Below, one piece after another: positions 48,360 through 60,130 of a stretch of DNA of 64,000 nucleotides. The stretch spans positions 35,603,280 through 35,667,279 of the forward strand of contig OX457052.1 in the NCBI GenBank assembly GCA_949752735.1, in the 5' to 3' direction. The position numbers were made by a program, and so were the translations under genes. A model generated the notes under the pieces. It searched no databases, had not been told where the DNA came from, and saw only the letters and a program-made list of their open reading frames with translations. The number at the start of each line of letters is the position of its first letter. Positions within the stretch are counted from its first letter, which is position 1. The stretch comes from Lumbricus terrestris. Lineage: Eukaryota > Annelida > Clitellata > Crassiclitellata > Lumbricidae.

Positions 48360-49067
48360 TTTTAACCAATGCTTTTAAGAGTAGTTGATTAATTAAGTAA
48401 GTTCTACAAGTTTAATGTTTTTAAAAACTCCATTACTAATTAAATTATTAATAATATTTTATTGTTAGTATATATTTAATTAGTAATTTAACTTTAATTT
48501 GCTAATTTTTATTATGGGATGTTTTAAGGCCACAGGCGATTATTTCAGTTATTGACTGAAATTCAGATCAAATTGCTTGAATCTGCCAGAATTACAATTT
48601 TGGCCGGTTTAGATTTGTCACTAAATATGTAATGTAACATAAATCGTGTAAATTTCTCAGCACCACAAAAGCCGCATCAGGGAGACCAGAGCTCTTATTT
48701 ACTGGCGTTATATGCTATATAGAATCAAGTCTGCAATAGTCTGGCCATACTTGTTCTCTTGGATCTTTAGTATTTATACTTGGGTGTGGGGTTAAGGTAA
48801 TGGTTGACACTCTACCCTCACAAAAGTCCACTCAACTATCCAGATTGGCAGATGACACTGGTAGAATGAGTAGTTGTACGTGATGGGTGCACTGTTGGCT
48901 GTCGATAGTTAAATTCAACTCCTGTAATAACTTGTGATCATCCATCATACTATGAATTGTACTTGTTCTGTGTTGTCTCAGTTTGAAATTAAAATAGAGA
49001 TTACTATTATTATTAGAATTCAGAGTGAGTTTTGTTTTTACTGAAGCTGTCTTTTCTTTGTGCACAG
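48360..49067. other. Rest of glutaredoxin intron 2
   Basis: 48630-48735 resembles the start of the Helitron at 13658 ('aatttctcagc', 'catcagggagaccag'), so it is probably a truncated relative. No exon seen. Confidence 0.5.
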
Positions 49068-49193
49068 GTGCCAAGGGTCTTCATCGGTGGCAAGTGTATT
49101 GGAGGCGGAAGTGAGACGTACTCGCTCTACAACAAAGGAGAACTGAATGTGCTTCTCAAAGACGCAGGAGCCACGTTTAAAAAATCCAATTGA
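49068..49193 (+). CDS. GLRX2: Glutaredoxin last exon
   Basis: 126 bp, phase 0, acceptor gcacag, stop TGA. VPRVFIGGKCIGGGSETYSL carries the cis-proline TVP (Thr from the previous exon) and the GG-x-[ST] glutathione-binding loop. Ends KDAGATFKKSN. Confidence 0.95.
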   Translation: MPRVFIGGKCIGGGSETYSLYNKGELNVLLKDAGATFKKSN

Positions 49194-49876
49194 AAGACAA
49201 ATATTTATTGAAAATAATCTGATATATATATCGACACTTAATAGTAATTACTCTGGGACAAGTTGTGATAACAAAACTTATTCTATTGGGTTTTAGTATT
49301 GTTTATACCCAACTAACAAGTTCTGATGCTGGAAACTTTTATTATATTTAACTGTAAAATTAATTCTTATATAAGATGTGTAGTAAGTAAGAGGATCCAT
49401 AGTGTACTGCAGATACTACAATGACCATAGGACGTAACTTAATGAGCCAGAATACTTAACGTCTTCTCGTAGGTGTAGTTTTGAGTGAATCTCTACACTT
49501 CGCCAGCAACATGTGGAAAACATTTTTCTTTAATGCTTAACAAATTATTTTGCACTAACAAAATCATTGTGTGGGAATAAATTCTGTACTGAGATGTTTT
49601 CACTTGGGGAAACAGAAGAGTGTAGAATCTGTTGATAAAGACTATTGAGTGTAGAGCTCAATTTCATTCCAAGTGCATACAATAAAAGGAACATTTGTTC
49701 ACCAAGGATTAATTACATAAAATCCTGGTGAACAAGCTCTGCATACTTTAAGATACTTCGTATGGAGCACTTTTTGTTGCCTTGCAGAGCTGGTGACCAG
49801 TGAAAACTGAAAAAAAGTGTAGACATTTTTTGGAATGAAAGGGCATTGAAAATTGGAAAAGGCTCCTATCCATATG

Positions 49877-50350
49877 CAGTGGCGGATCCAGAACGTTTCG
49901 AAGGGGCGCCAAAATTTTCGGTATTGTTGGTGGAATATTGGAAAAAATGTTTGTGAATTTCGCCGTCCCAAAAAGTTGACCTTTCGACCAATTTTCCGAG
50001 AAAAGATACCAACTCATCCGTCAAAAAGTTGATGACTTTTTATTTTTTTTAGTCATTGGCCAGTTTTCATGGGAAAAATATAGGGCCTACCAACTCATCC
50101 GCCGAAAAAGTTGATGACCTTTTTTTTTGTCATCGGCCAATTTTCCCGCAAAGAAGATACCGTTTCAACCGCTAAATCGAACAGGGGGCCACGTCCCATG
50201 CGATTTTTTTAATGGGGGGCCTCATGTCCTGTTTTTATCTCCCGCTGCATAAATTTAATGGCTTGTTGAAACCAAATGGGGGGGCCACGTCCCATGCAAT
50301 TTTTAAATGGGGGGGCCATGGCCGGATTGGCCCCCCTGGATCCGCCCCTG
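49877..50350. mobile_element. hAT-like element, 474 bp
   Basis: Ends cagtggcggatccag and ctggatccgcccctg, with perfect 8-bp duplications tccatatg (49869-49876 and 50351-50358). Same subfamily as 33328-33796 and 35225-36481. It lies about 0.7 kb past the glutaredoxin stop. Confidence 0.93.
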
Positions 50351-50358
50351 TCCATATG

Positions 50359-51386
50359 TCACACATGCAAAGTTGTATTTTTGACTACTCCCCTGTTGCA
50401 ACTCGTACATTGTGTGGAAATGCCATCCATGATGTAGTGTGTACAAATAAGCTTCTCTTCCACCTACAAAACTTAATTGGCTGAAGTCCTCTCATAAAAT
50501 TTTTCTGTAGGCTTCTATTTATTTTCGTTAAACATATTTGCTAGCTGAAATTTGTTAACTAATAGTTTACTATTTAGATATTTACAATCCAAACTTAATT
50601 ATTATGTTATCAAATACCGATATGCAAATCGCCTAATCCTGTGACCCTCCCCTCCCTGCGTATGCAATAATTATAATTGACCCCATAATCATACTGCCAG
50701 AGGTGGCACTATCATAAGTTGTAGCAGGTCATTTGACCTGCCTGTTTTGCTCAAGAGCTGTCGAGATATTCTTAGGAAGTTTTAACATATTTACATATAC
50801 ATGTAATTTCCTTGACCTACTAAATAACTTCTATGACCTTGATGCGACCTGCCCTAATTGTATGGCTGCCCTACTTCGGTGTGACAGTTTGAAATAACAG
50901 ACTGAGTCTGAGACTATCATTACTGGCTTACACGTCGTCGACCGGTTTCCAATTTCTCCGAGCTATTGAACTGGAGACGGGACACGGCCGGTCTAAATGA
51001 TGACATTTTATTGTAAATTCACTTGAAGCCAATGCGTCAACTGATGTTTTCGATGTTATGGTAACAGCACAAAGGAAACAAGATTCTACAGCATTGTCCA
51101 TATTCATGGATGTTTTGGGTCTGGTATTGTTGTCTCTAGATCAGCACTTACAATGTGGAAAATGAATTGCCTGGATGCCACTTCATTTTCGGGTTTTGCT
51201 GGATGGTGTTCAGATTTGAAAATAACTGCGTGGATGCCGTCCATGACCGTCCAGTCACACTTTAAACCAAACTCTAGATCCATTTAGAACAGATTCTGCT
51301 AAAGACATCACAACTACAACGTTAATGTTGAATTCAAACAATTTTCCAGCACAAACGACAATTTAAACGTTGAATCATGTTTAAGT
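50359..51386. other. Intergenic region between convergent genes
   Basis: TTTATT at 51007-51012 is a possible minus-strand AATAAA for INTS3. No other feature recognised. Confidence 0.45.
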
Positions 51387-52004
51387 TTGATGCAAGTTAA
51401 TAGGGCAGTGCTCAACGACACGATAAAACTCGGGAAGAAAGGCACTAGGACCCCCAGACCTTCAGTCACTCCGAAGATCATTGTTCTTCAACATTGCGGT
51501 CAAATAACAGTCTCGCAACTTGACCCAATTTTCCAATTGGTCCGTCCTAACGGATGCACAACAATCCCCGTTCAAGTCGACCGAATCACTCAACAGAAAC
51601 TCTTGCTGCTGCCAGGCAATTCACGCGGAAATCACTGTCCAAACGAAAAACAAAGTGCCTTAAACGTCACGTGGTGGCGTTCTCTGCCCTTGGAACTGAA
51701 TAGAAAAGATTCGACAGGAAAAGTTCAAACAGACATTAAAACAAACTGCAACAGTTTCAATACAGATTCCAACAGTTCTTTCTTTCACGGCAGTTCCTCT
51801 CGCAGCCTCACGAACGCAACAATCCATCTATCGCCCGTCGTAACGTTCGTCACCTCCTTCGTTTCCTGTGGAGCGAACGTTTCATATCCCCTGCCTGCGA
51901 TGTTGGGAACTTCGAACGCCTTTGGGACTACTACCGATATAACCGGGGTTCCTTTACTAGCAGTACGTTGCAATTTTTCCTTCGATGCTTCTGGCGATTT
52001 GTGA
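51387..52004 (+). other. Uncharacterised 205-codon open frame antisense to INTS3 3' UTR
   Basis: Open frame rich in Ser, Thr and Asn, with several N-x-[ST] sites, no signal peptide and no domain recognised. It lies where the INTS3 3' UTR is expected on the other strand, and a minus-strand frame (51785-52039) also stays open. Local base composition without stops may explain both. I do not call it a gene. Confidence 0.2.
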
Positions 52005-52069
52005 CTCGATGATTGACGATGATCAGTGGAAAGATACAAATTTTCGTGCGCAGAACCTCACTCATCCGA

Positions 52070-52126
52070 TCAGTCGTCGACCGTAAAGCGTTTCATCTTC
52101 TTCGACTTCGGAAGCTGATCCTCGTC
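52070..52126 (-). CDS. INTS3: INTS3 last coding exon
   Basis: 57 bp, phase 0, acceptor tccag. Encodes DEDQLPKSKKMKRFTVDD and stop TGA. The lysine-rich end resembles the KPKPTKRKRK tail of human INTS3 and could act as a nuclear localisation signal. Confidence 0.85.
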   Translation of the reverse strand, partial: DEDQLPKSKKMKRFTVDD

Positions 52127-52844
52127 CTGGAAACAGATACAGCAAGTAAGTAAGTAAGTATTTTCTTTATTGAACCGCCTGCAAGCGCACTGCGTGAACA
52201 ATGGACAAGAACAGAATGGACAAGAACAAACATGTACAATCACAACAAATAGAGTAGAGATCTTGAAGGGGCGCTATATAAATTCATGTGATTGATTGAT
52301 TGAAATAGAAATATGCAATTCAATAAACATATTATACAGCTGCTGATGTTAAGTACGTAGAGGCAGGCATGTACGTAAATCAATTCAATTCGCTTATTTG
52401 AAGTAATTAAGCGGACAATGCAACTTAAAAGGATAACATTTTACATACAGGGCAATAACGTAAGGATAGAATATTATCTGAGTAGATCTGCTAAAAAGAA
52501 TACACCAAAATGAAGCTATGTTGATCTTAAATAGGCGAGTTAGTAAATAAGTAAGTAGCCTTTATTTGCATCCAACAAGTGTACATCACTACATTTTGTA
52601 CACCGGTTACATATGTTTTAAAAATAAACTTTAACAGTAGCAAATCATTACATACAACAAAATATGCATCAATTGACAATTTACTACTTTTCAACAATTT
52701 AGATTTAACAAGAAACGATGTTTTATCTCTAAGACCAAGTTGGTACAAGTACTTGCAAAGAATTGGCAAGAGCTGATGAATGGAAATAATTTGATAATTT
52801 TCCTTTGTTGAACAATCCGGTTTATCAGCATTTATCAGACTGCA

Positions 52845-52945
52845 ACCGATTAGTGTACAATTATGCAGTTGAAACAATTCACAAGAATGCAATTCACAGA
52901 AAACATAAATCTTAACTATGCTAACAGAACAGACAGCTTGCAAAA
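52845..52945 (-). mobile_element. Family B SINE fragment
   Basis: Body words 'acaattatgcagttgaaaca' and 'aacagaacagacag' without the tRNA-like head. In an INTS3 intron. Confidence 0.6.
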
Positions 52946-53038
52946 ATGACTAAAGAACATTAACTCGTGAAGTGTAGCTCTATATAAATTTACAACAACC
53001 AGATCACAATGTTATTACTTTCCACGTGTAACGCTTAC

Positions 53039-53213
53039 GTCTGTGCATTCTGAGCTGCTGTCGCTGTCTTCTGTGTTCATCTTTTTGCCAATCTTCCCAG
53101 AGTTCGCTGACTTCGTTGCAGCCTGCGACGCTCTTCGACTCGGAACCTGACGTAAGACTCGCGTCGACTTCATCTCCTCAAAGTCTTCGACAAGCGCCAA
53201 CAGATCACCGTAC
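53039..53213 (-). CDS. INTS3: INTS3 exon, Ser-rich tail
   Basis: 175 bp, phase 2 in and 0 out, acceptor tcgcag and donor gtaagc. Starts YGDLLALVEDFEEMKSTRVL (human FSDLFSLAEEYED) and continues into a basic and then acidic/Ser tail with TEDSDSSSECTD, a likely phosphorylated region. Confidence 0.93.
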
Positions 53214-53264
53214 CTGCGAAGAAACGACATATCCTTTATTATGAACATTACAATACAAATTTAT

Positions 53265-53468
53265 TTCTCCATATCTAAAGTGCCCTTCAAGCTTACTACT
53301 CGGAGGTGTTCCCGACTACAGCGCGAACACTGCATCGGAGCTTCACGCCGAAGCAATTGCAAGTGAAGGACCTGCTCAAAGTCCCTACCATGCAGCTTGA
53401 GGTGGATTTGAACCTGCAACCATATGGCCGCAAGGTGGCGAACATAGTCACTACACCACCGCACCCCA
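53265..53468 (-). mobile_element. tRNA-derived SINE, family A, near full length
   Basis: Right end on the plus strand 'cactacaccaccgcacccc' is the complement of the A-box head. 'gaggtggatttgaacctgca' covers the B box. The left part is the shared tail 'agtgcccttcaagcttacta'. In an INTS3 intron. Confidence 0.85.
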
Positions 53469-53987
53469 CAAATAATGACGAATACTTCAGTAGTTAGTAT
53501 AGACCTTCATTTATTGTGCATCCAGTTACCTTGGCCCTACTTGTTGGAACCACCTTCCTCACAAGCTACGTTCTGAGCTTCTTGGCCTTTCTCTTCTCGT
53601 TTCGTAAACGCCTGAAGACTATACTATTTGTTAGCGGGAGCACTAGCTTGGGTCGGGAGCGCCACTGAATCTGTGAGCGGCGCTATATAAATGTTCAATT
53701 ACAATTACAGGTTACATGAAAGTAGGTTTGTTGCCATCTTTATTCTCATGAGAAACCGTTGCTATGCTTCCATCATCTTTGCATGGAAGTTTTAAATTAT
53801 GTGGCCTTGGGCGAATTTTAATGTTTTTTAACAGAATTATTATAATTGTTTTCGTGTACTTAATACGAGCCACAGTCTCGAACAACATCACAGCTCATCA
53901 AAACAGTTAAATCTAGTCTTCATGAAAATGAGAGTGTAAACACAAAATTGTTGATTAGTAGTAAACAAAGGCCATGTTTAAACTCAC

Positions 53988-54060
53988 TTTGCTTTCAATG
54001 CTTCGCTGCACGATGTCTGTACAAACTGAAGAGCCTGCTGTATGATCTCATTCGTCAAAA
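53988..54060 (-). CDS. INTS3: INTS3 exon
   Basis: 73 bp, acceptor tgacag and donor gtgagt. Encodes LTNEIIQQALQFVQTSCSEA then LKAK, matching human TPILQALQHVQASCDEAHKM. Confidence 0.95.
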
Positions 54061-54863
54061 CTGTCACAAGAAAAATAGAACAAATTAGAAGAAATTATTT
54101 ATGAAATGATTAAAGAAATGATGTCACGGCTAGAAATCATGGTTCCACACGATGTATGTCTGCCTTGTAATGAAGAGTTTGCACAAGATGCTGAATGAAT
54201 CCATGATGCATTGCTGCAAATGAGATGAATGATGAATGCTCTGTGCAATAATGCTATTGAAATTTACAGTCAATAACCTGAAGATATCAACAACGGCAGA
54301 AGTCAGCCTATATTAACAACAGGCCTACCACCTTCTCGCTGGTAGGCCACTCAACCTGGAATGGCCTCCCTCTGACCATCCGCTCTCGTTCTTAAAACCC
54401 CTTTTCAGAATTCCTGCCCATCCTTGATGGGGCACTTGGCCCAGTGCCCCAGTATCACTCCATCATGTTCTGCTCTAACATGTCCCATTTAGCAAGGTTC
54501 GATCAAGAGCGCTTCTGAGTAAATAGTCTTTAAGGGTCGCTAGATAAATGCTCATAATAAATAGCAAATAAATCTAAAGATAGTTTTATTTGGCTGTGCT
54601 TGGGTTGGAGAGGAACTACACAAATTCTCATAATGAATGAATGAGTGAATTGATGAATGAATAAATGAGTGAATGAATGAGTGTTAAGCGAATGATAGAA
54701 GTCATAAACCAACGACAAAAGAATTCATCATAAAACTGACTGATGCCTTTGTATGTAAGCATCTGTGCACATCTCCAGCTATTTCTAAAGCATCTCTTCC
54801 ATTACACACAACTACAGACGCTATAAAACCACAAATTGACACGTTAAGCAACGTTTAACGTAC
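54061..54863. other. INTS3 intron, repeats only
   Basis: 54495-54565 is a LINE/SINE tail copy and 54635-54680 a GAATGA tract. No gene. Confidence 0.55.
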
Positions 54864-54970
54864 AGGAAATGTTGCGACACGTGAGTCTCATGTGATCGAG
54901 ATGCGCTAAGATCTGCTCCGTCGTCGGCTGATCTTTTAATTTGCTCGACGTCACCGGCTGCGGCTGGTTT
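54864..54970 (-). CDS. INTS3: INTS3 exon
   Basis: 107 bp, acceptor catag and donor gtacgt. Encodes NQPQPVTSSKLKDQPTTEQI and LAHLDHMRLTCRNIS, matching human SSSSKLAQLTLEQILEHLDN. Confidence 0.96.
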
Positions 54971-55134
54971 CTATGACAACCAGGAACCATAGCAACAATT
55001 CAGAATAAACATCCAAAAACTATGATGAAGCCACTAACAAGGCACATTAAACTGAAGAGATAAAATAATTGCTTTATCATCTACACTGCAAAAAATACAG
55101 TTTGATATTGATATCCTTAGATCTTCCAAAATTC

Positions 55135-55180
55135 AGAAGTTAACAACACACTACCATATGGTAGTGTGTTGTTAACTTCT
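55135..55180. repeat. 46-bp perfect palindrome
   Basis: Arms of 23 bp, centred between 55157 and 55158 at cat|atg, with no spacer. Left arm begins agaagttaacaacacac. In an INTS3 intron, next to a LINE/SINE tail copy (55200-55260). Confidence 0.96.
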
Positions 55181-55545
55181 CTCATCTGAAGAGTTTTAAT
55201 TGGCCTTGCTGGAGTTGGGAGCGCCTCTGACTCTGAGTAGTCCCCCTTGAAGACAACAGGCTGTGATTCATTTATTGATAAGACACTCATCACACGAATG
55301 CTGTATGGATGACTTGTTGGATGCTAATATTTGAGTAATTCCATTCAACTTGTCATTTAACTTTTATTACATCGATGTCGTATAATGATCTTTTACATGC
55401 CCCACTGTGCATTTGCAAGTGACGCAATAAAGAAAACACCTACAGACTACAGTCCTACAGACTCACTTACCATGACTCTGAAAGCCATAAGATGTTGCTA
55501 AACACTGCTACAAAGAAGACAAAATCGAAAAGACAGATTAGTAAC

Positions 55546-55716
55546 CTGTGTCGTTTCTTGTTCGGCGTTCCATTGGCTTTCGTGAGCTGCGTGTGCAGCA
55601 GATCGGCCAAACGATCTTCGTATTCCTGAGCCCAATACTTGAGAAGAGAAACCGTGAAGAGGTCGTTCTTCTTGCACTCGCGACACAACAACGGCCGCAA
55701 CAGTTCTGCGCTCGGA
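55546..55716 (-). CDS. INTS3: INTS3 exon
   Basis: 171 bp, acceptor ttcag and donor gttact. Encodes PSAELLRPLLCRECKKNDLF, TVSLLKYWAQEYEDRLADLL and HTQLTKANGTPNKKRH. The human counterpart is DQFTTSILRHWCMKHDELLA...SLPRKRQ. Confidence 0.96.
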
Positions 55717-55917
55717 CTGAAGTAACAGATGAAGAAAAGCGCATGATGCAACAAATATGAAGATAGGCATAATGAAACATGCATATGAAACAATACACAT
55801 GAAGAAACCCATAAACAAACACAAGAAGATACAGGAATAAACAATGTAACAAAACAAACATGCAAAGAAACATATATGAAGCAACACACGTGAAGAAATG
55901 CATGAAAACACATAAAG

Positions 55918-55942
55918 AAATATATATATATATATATATATT
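55918..55942. repeat. (TA)n microsatellite
   Basis: Short TA tract in an INTS3 intron. Confidence 0.9.
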
Positions 55943-56169
55943 GTGGCTTGTTCACCTAGGGAGAAAGTAGAAAGTAGTCTAGGGTTTAAGAAATGAAGTT
56001 TTAATGGCTATTTACAAACTATCCACCAGATAGATACCTTGTACGCAAAAGCATCAAGAGAAATTACACGTGAACAGCGCAAACTCAGCAGACCTAACGA
56101 AGGCGTCCAAAACGCAGAGGAACACAAAAACGAGGACTCTCAAAGGTCACCAACAAGGCGATCGACAAC

Positions 56170-56275
56170 TCCGCCACTGGTTGCACTCTGCCAGTGCCAG
56201 TCCCAAGCCTGGATAAAGGAGGAGGGCGTCGCTAATGATCTTTGTTACCACACAGTGACGTTAAACTGCAACTAC
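56170..56275 (-). repeat. Dispersed repeat ('tttaacgtcactgtgtggta' family)
   Basis: The minus strand matches 8095-8185 and 9182-9265 closely, including 'gggactggcactggcagagt'. Further diverged copies are at 62930-62995 and 63025-63110. Confidence 0.72.
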
Positions 56276-56737
56276 ACACACACACCAATGGCAAACGGAT
56301 TGCCCGTCCAAAAAACGAAGCCCAGAAAGTCGCCCAATGTTCTAGCGCATACGACACTCCTTAGAGAGAGCAGGTGTTAGGTACACAGTCATACACCTAA
56401 CAATATGATGAAGTGAATGAGGAAACACGAGTGCTGGTCTTTAAAAGGCGCTTTATAAATCTCTGAAATGAATGAATAGCTGAGCTAGCTAAAATGCAGA
56501 GGTCAAGTAGATATCTTGAGCCAGATATCTGCTCAGGGGAGAGGGGAATTGAACCCCCAACCCTTCAGTTGATAGCTCAACATGCTAACCACTGTATTAA
56601 AATTGAGCATCTCCAGCACCAGGCTGCTTAGCAGCCGGGAAGTGGGATTTATTATGAGTGGTGCACAGTAGTTGCTAGCGCACTAGACAATTTGTCAGTG
56701 TGATTTTAAAATAATGCGCATGTCAAATGAAACGTAC

Positions 56738-56786
56738 CAGTCTTGCTTCAGCAAGATCATTATGCTCGACAGCGCCTCCGAATGAA
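56738..56786 (-). CDS. INTS3: INTS3 micro-exon, 49 bp
   Basis: Acceptor ttgcag and donor gtacgt. Encodes HSEALSSIMILLKQD in the frame left by the exon at 63729, matching human HPEALSCLLLQLRRE. Too short to be seen without its neighbours, but phase and alignment agree on both sides. Confidence 0.93.
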
Positions 56787-57451
56787 CTGCAAAACACAAA
56801 GAAACAAACGATAATTCACCAACTCAATTGCGATCAATTGACCAAACAATGACCAAATGATTATGATCAAATCACAAAACAACTGCGATCAAATCACAAA
56901 ACAATTGCGACCAAATCTATGATCATTAACCTCAGCCTTCCCTTGCACTCAGCTCTTATGCCACGCCTGAATTATATATTTTTAAAGTCCTTTGAAAACG
57001 ATTTCTGCTTGAAAACCATAACTGCGCAAGGCCGATTTAAGCATACACACAGAGTACAGACTCTTGATGATTGCAAATAGCGACATTTCACGGCCGAAAT
57101 TAATTAATAGGAGGATAAAAACATAACTAGCACAAGCGGTACTAATCATCAATTGAGACCCATAAATATATAGCATCTGGCTACAACGTTTTGAAGGTGT
57201 CTAATGAGAATGATTTATCCACTCGGCCATGTGTTTCCCACGGAACTTTTGAAGAGTTTGGACGTAGAAACGTTAGTGGGGCATGCCGTTGTACAATGTA
57301 CATACTGATTTTTATATTGCTCCCCACGGAAGACATACGTTCTAGAATCGATCTCCATGGATGACAGTATGCGAAACAGAGTTAATAATAATAATATTAT
57401 TATTATTGACTTTTTATATAGCGCACCTTCAAGGTAATCTACTCATAAGGC
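56787..57451. other. INTS3 intron, nothing clear
   Basis: AT-rich; 'aattgcgaccaaat' repeats near 56830-56915. A 'gttttgaaggtgtctaatga' motif at 57187-57208. Confidence 0.4.
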
Positions 57452-57993
57452 CCCCAAAAAATAATGTTGTGTTTCCGGTAACCCGACCGACCCTCTTTTA
57501 TTGCCGCGACTCAAATAATTTTGTAAAATATTTTTATTTAAAAAAATTTTTTATTAAAAAAAAATATTTTAGTAAAAAAAATTTTTTTTAAAATTTGTTT
57601 TAACATAATACGGTGACATTGCCTTCCGTATAGAGTTGGATCTTAGGCCAAAAAACTAATGTTGTGTTTCCAGTAACCCGACCGACTCACTTTTATTGCC
57701 GCAACTCGGAAAATTTTGTGGAATTTTTTTATTTATACTGACATTGCCTCCCGTATATGAGATGTACAATTGGAACATCATAATTATAGCCTTCACTAAG
57801 CCAGGCGACGATCGTAAGCAGTCGTCTTTCAAGGTATATAATGATCTGTTAATTAGAGCAATCAATAGTTTCCCACGGTCAGTTTGACAAAGCAGGCGGT
57901 TGTGGGGTGGATGGGGGGGAAGAGTAATAGATCTGAAAGGAGGGTTTTCTCACGGTAGCTCTTTGCAGGCATTGAGTACAGGGCCATCTAGCC

Positions 57994-59607
57994 CAGGGGT
58001 TCTCAAACTGTGGTACGCGTACCCCTGGGGGTACACCAGGCGCCGGTAAGGGGTACGCGAAAAATTCCAGAAATATAAATTTTCCTAGAGTTTAGGGACT
58101 TTGTGTTCATCTTTCTTTGGTTAGCAATGATTTTTAACGTTGCAACATATAACAACATCGTAATTTTTTTCTTTCACGACATATAATTAGACTCACATAT
58201 TATACAATGCATGCAACATATTTATGTTTAGGCCCAGTGCTATAATTGTGAAACAAGTAAATATATATAAAATTATGGCTGAAAGTACCAAAGCCAGAAA
58301 TTCTCAACCTACATAGAGAGCTAAAATAGCGGAGAGCTGAATTGGCCTAAGGATGAATTTCCTCGTCTAGCTTTCAATTTTGCGATTCCCTTCAGCACGT
58401 CATGTCTGGGTGAAAGTGGTTTTTAAACTATTCTTGCTGTCAAAAACAAACATGGGGTAAATTTGCGTTTGAAATTTCCAAATATTAAACCAGATTTGTA
58501 AAAATCTGTGCTAGTCCAAACAGGCCAACATCACTATAGGTCAGGGGTTCTCAAACTGTGGTACGCGTACCCCTGGGGGTACGCCAGGTACCGGTAAGGG
58601 GTACGCGAAAAATTCCAGAAAGACGAATTTTCTTTGAATTTATGGACTTTGTGTCCGTCTTTCTTTGATTAGCAACGATTTTTAACATTGCAACATTACC
58701 TGCATCGTCATTAATTTATTTCACAACATATAATTAGACTCATGATAGCCTACTATGAGGTGTATGCAACATATTTATGTTTAGGCCTATTATTACAACT
58801 TTGAAACAAATAATGTGTAAGTGATTGAAAGTACCAAAGCAGAAATTCTCAGCCTATCTAGAGCTCAAACTGCAGATAGCTGAATTTGGCCGAAGGGTCA
58901 ATTTTTTGTCGAGCCTTAACTTTTGTGATTCCTTTCAGCACGTCATATCTGTGTGAAACTGATTTTTAAACTATTCTTGCAATAAAGACCAAACATGAGG
59001 TAACTCTGCGTTTTAAATTGACAAATTTTAAACCAGACATTTTAAATAAGTGCTAATCAAAACAAGCCCACCCCAATTGGCGCTTTCTTACAGGGGGGTG
59101 GGGGGAATAGACCAATTTTCCCTTTAAAATGTGTTGATAAGATTATATGATTCAAACAAAATTTTGCTCCCAATAATTTATACGACTCTAATAAACGATG
59201 TCACCAATGATAAAATGAACTTTTAGTTGACACTGCAAGGGGACTTCGCAATGGCAATTTGTTTCTGATCTGACTTTGCTGGGGTACGCCATCATTCGAT
59301 TTTCTTACTTGGAGGTACAATAAAAATAAAGTTTGAGAACCCCTGCTATAGGTTGACTATTTCTTATAATACAGAGGTTGTAGACCAATTTTCCCTTTTA
59401 AATTTGTTGATGAGATTATATGATTCAAACAAAATTTTGCTCCCTATATACGACTCTAATAAACGATGTCACCAATGATTATATGAACTTTTAGCTGTCA
59501 CTGCAAGGGGACTTGCATTTTGTTTCTGATCTAACTTTGCTGGGGTACCCTATCATTCGCTTTTATTAATTGGGGGTACAATAAAAATAAAGTTTGAGAA
59601 CCCCCTG
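57994..59607. mobile_element. hAT-like element, outer copy
   Basis: Ends caggggttctcaaact and agtttgagaaccccctg. Flanks are atctagcc (57986-57993) and acctagcc (59608-59615), 7 of 8 matching. It contains a complete sister copy at 58542-59345. Without it the outer copy is about 802 bp. Confidence 0.86.
58542..59345. mobile_element. hAT-like element, inner sister copy, 804 bp
   Basis: Same ends as the outer copy, with perfect 8-bp duplications ctataggt (58534-58541 and 59346-59353). Shared interior words include 'ggggtacgcgaaaaattcca' and 'gatgtcaccaatgat'. No transposase frame. Confidence 0.94.
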
Positions 59608-59899
59608 ACCTAGCCTGTAGCACATGATGGCTATACACAGCCTGCTGCAAGTTTATAGTTTAACTTGCTGTTTTTCCGTCCTAAGACAGTCCATTTTTGC
59701 TCACTTTATTCCTAAGCTGACTAGGCTCTCTTGTGATCACTGTGCCCTCCTTTGCTCTCTGCCTCTTTCTGCTCTCTTTTTTTGCTCACTGTGCTCTTGT
59801 GTTTACTGTGCTTTTTGTGCTCAGAGTGCTTTCTTCTACTAACTCTGCTCTCTTCCGCTCACTGAGCAGTTCCCTTTTATTTCGAGCACCCTTTGGTGA

Positions 59900-60130
59900 A
59901 GAATTTAACATTCATTCATTCAAGTATTTATATAGCACCTTTTCAAGTTAACTACTCAGAGGGGCTCCCGACTCCAGCTTGGCCAAAAAGAACATTTTTC
60001 AAGTGAATAGAATGTTTCATTTTATTTTATTGATCTCTCAATTTCTATAGCGCCTCTTCAAGCTCTCTACTCAGAAGCGCTCCCGACTACAGCGTGGACA
60101 CTGCATTAGAGTTTCACTCCTGACTAACTA
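59900..60130 (-). mobile_element. LINE/SINE tail fragments
   Basis: 59912-59985 and 60030-60115 both carry the minus-strand tail 'tatagcgcctcttcaagctc' and 'gcgctcccgactaca'. Confidence 0.65.

Larger units (their letters stand above)
46075..49193 (+). other. GLRX2: C18orf32-like / glutaredoxin locus
   Basis: Span of four + strand exons: 46075-46230 (C18orf32-like), 46586-46617 (32-nt candidate), 47593-47805 and 49068-49193 (glutaredoxin). All junctions are phase 0 except at the 32-nt exon, which breaks frame. Joined through the candidate exon, the glutaredoxin is 119 residues starting MGSVATKQ. Exon 46075-46230 joined directly to 47593 would give a 164-residue in-frame fusion. Dithiol glutaredoxins reduce glutathione-mixed disulphides. 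A polyadenylation signal AATAAA is at 49576-49581. Which transcripts exist cannot be told from DNA. Confidence 0.7.

Noticed and set aside
55467..55955. 162-codon minus ORF with hydrophobic N-terminus resembling a membrane protein
   Set aside because: The hydrophobic part is intron read-through upstream of an INTS3 exon; the acceptor at 55717 and the INTS3 alignment explain the rest.
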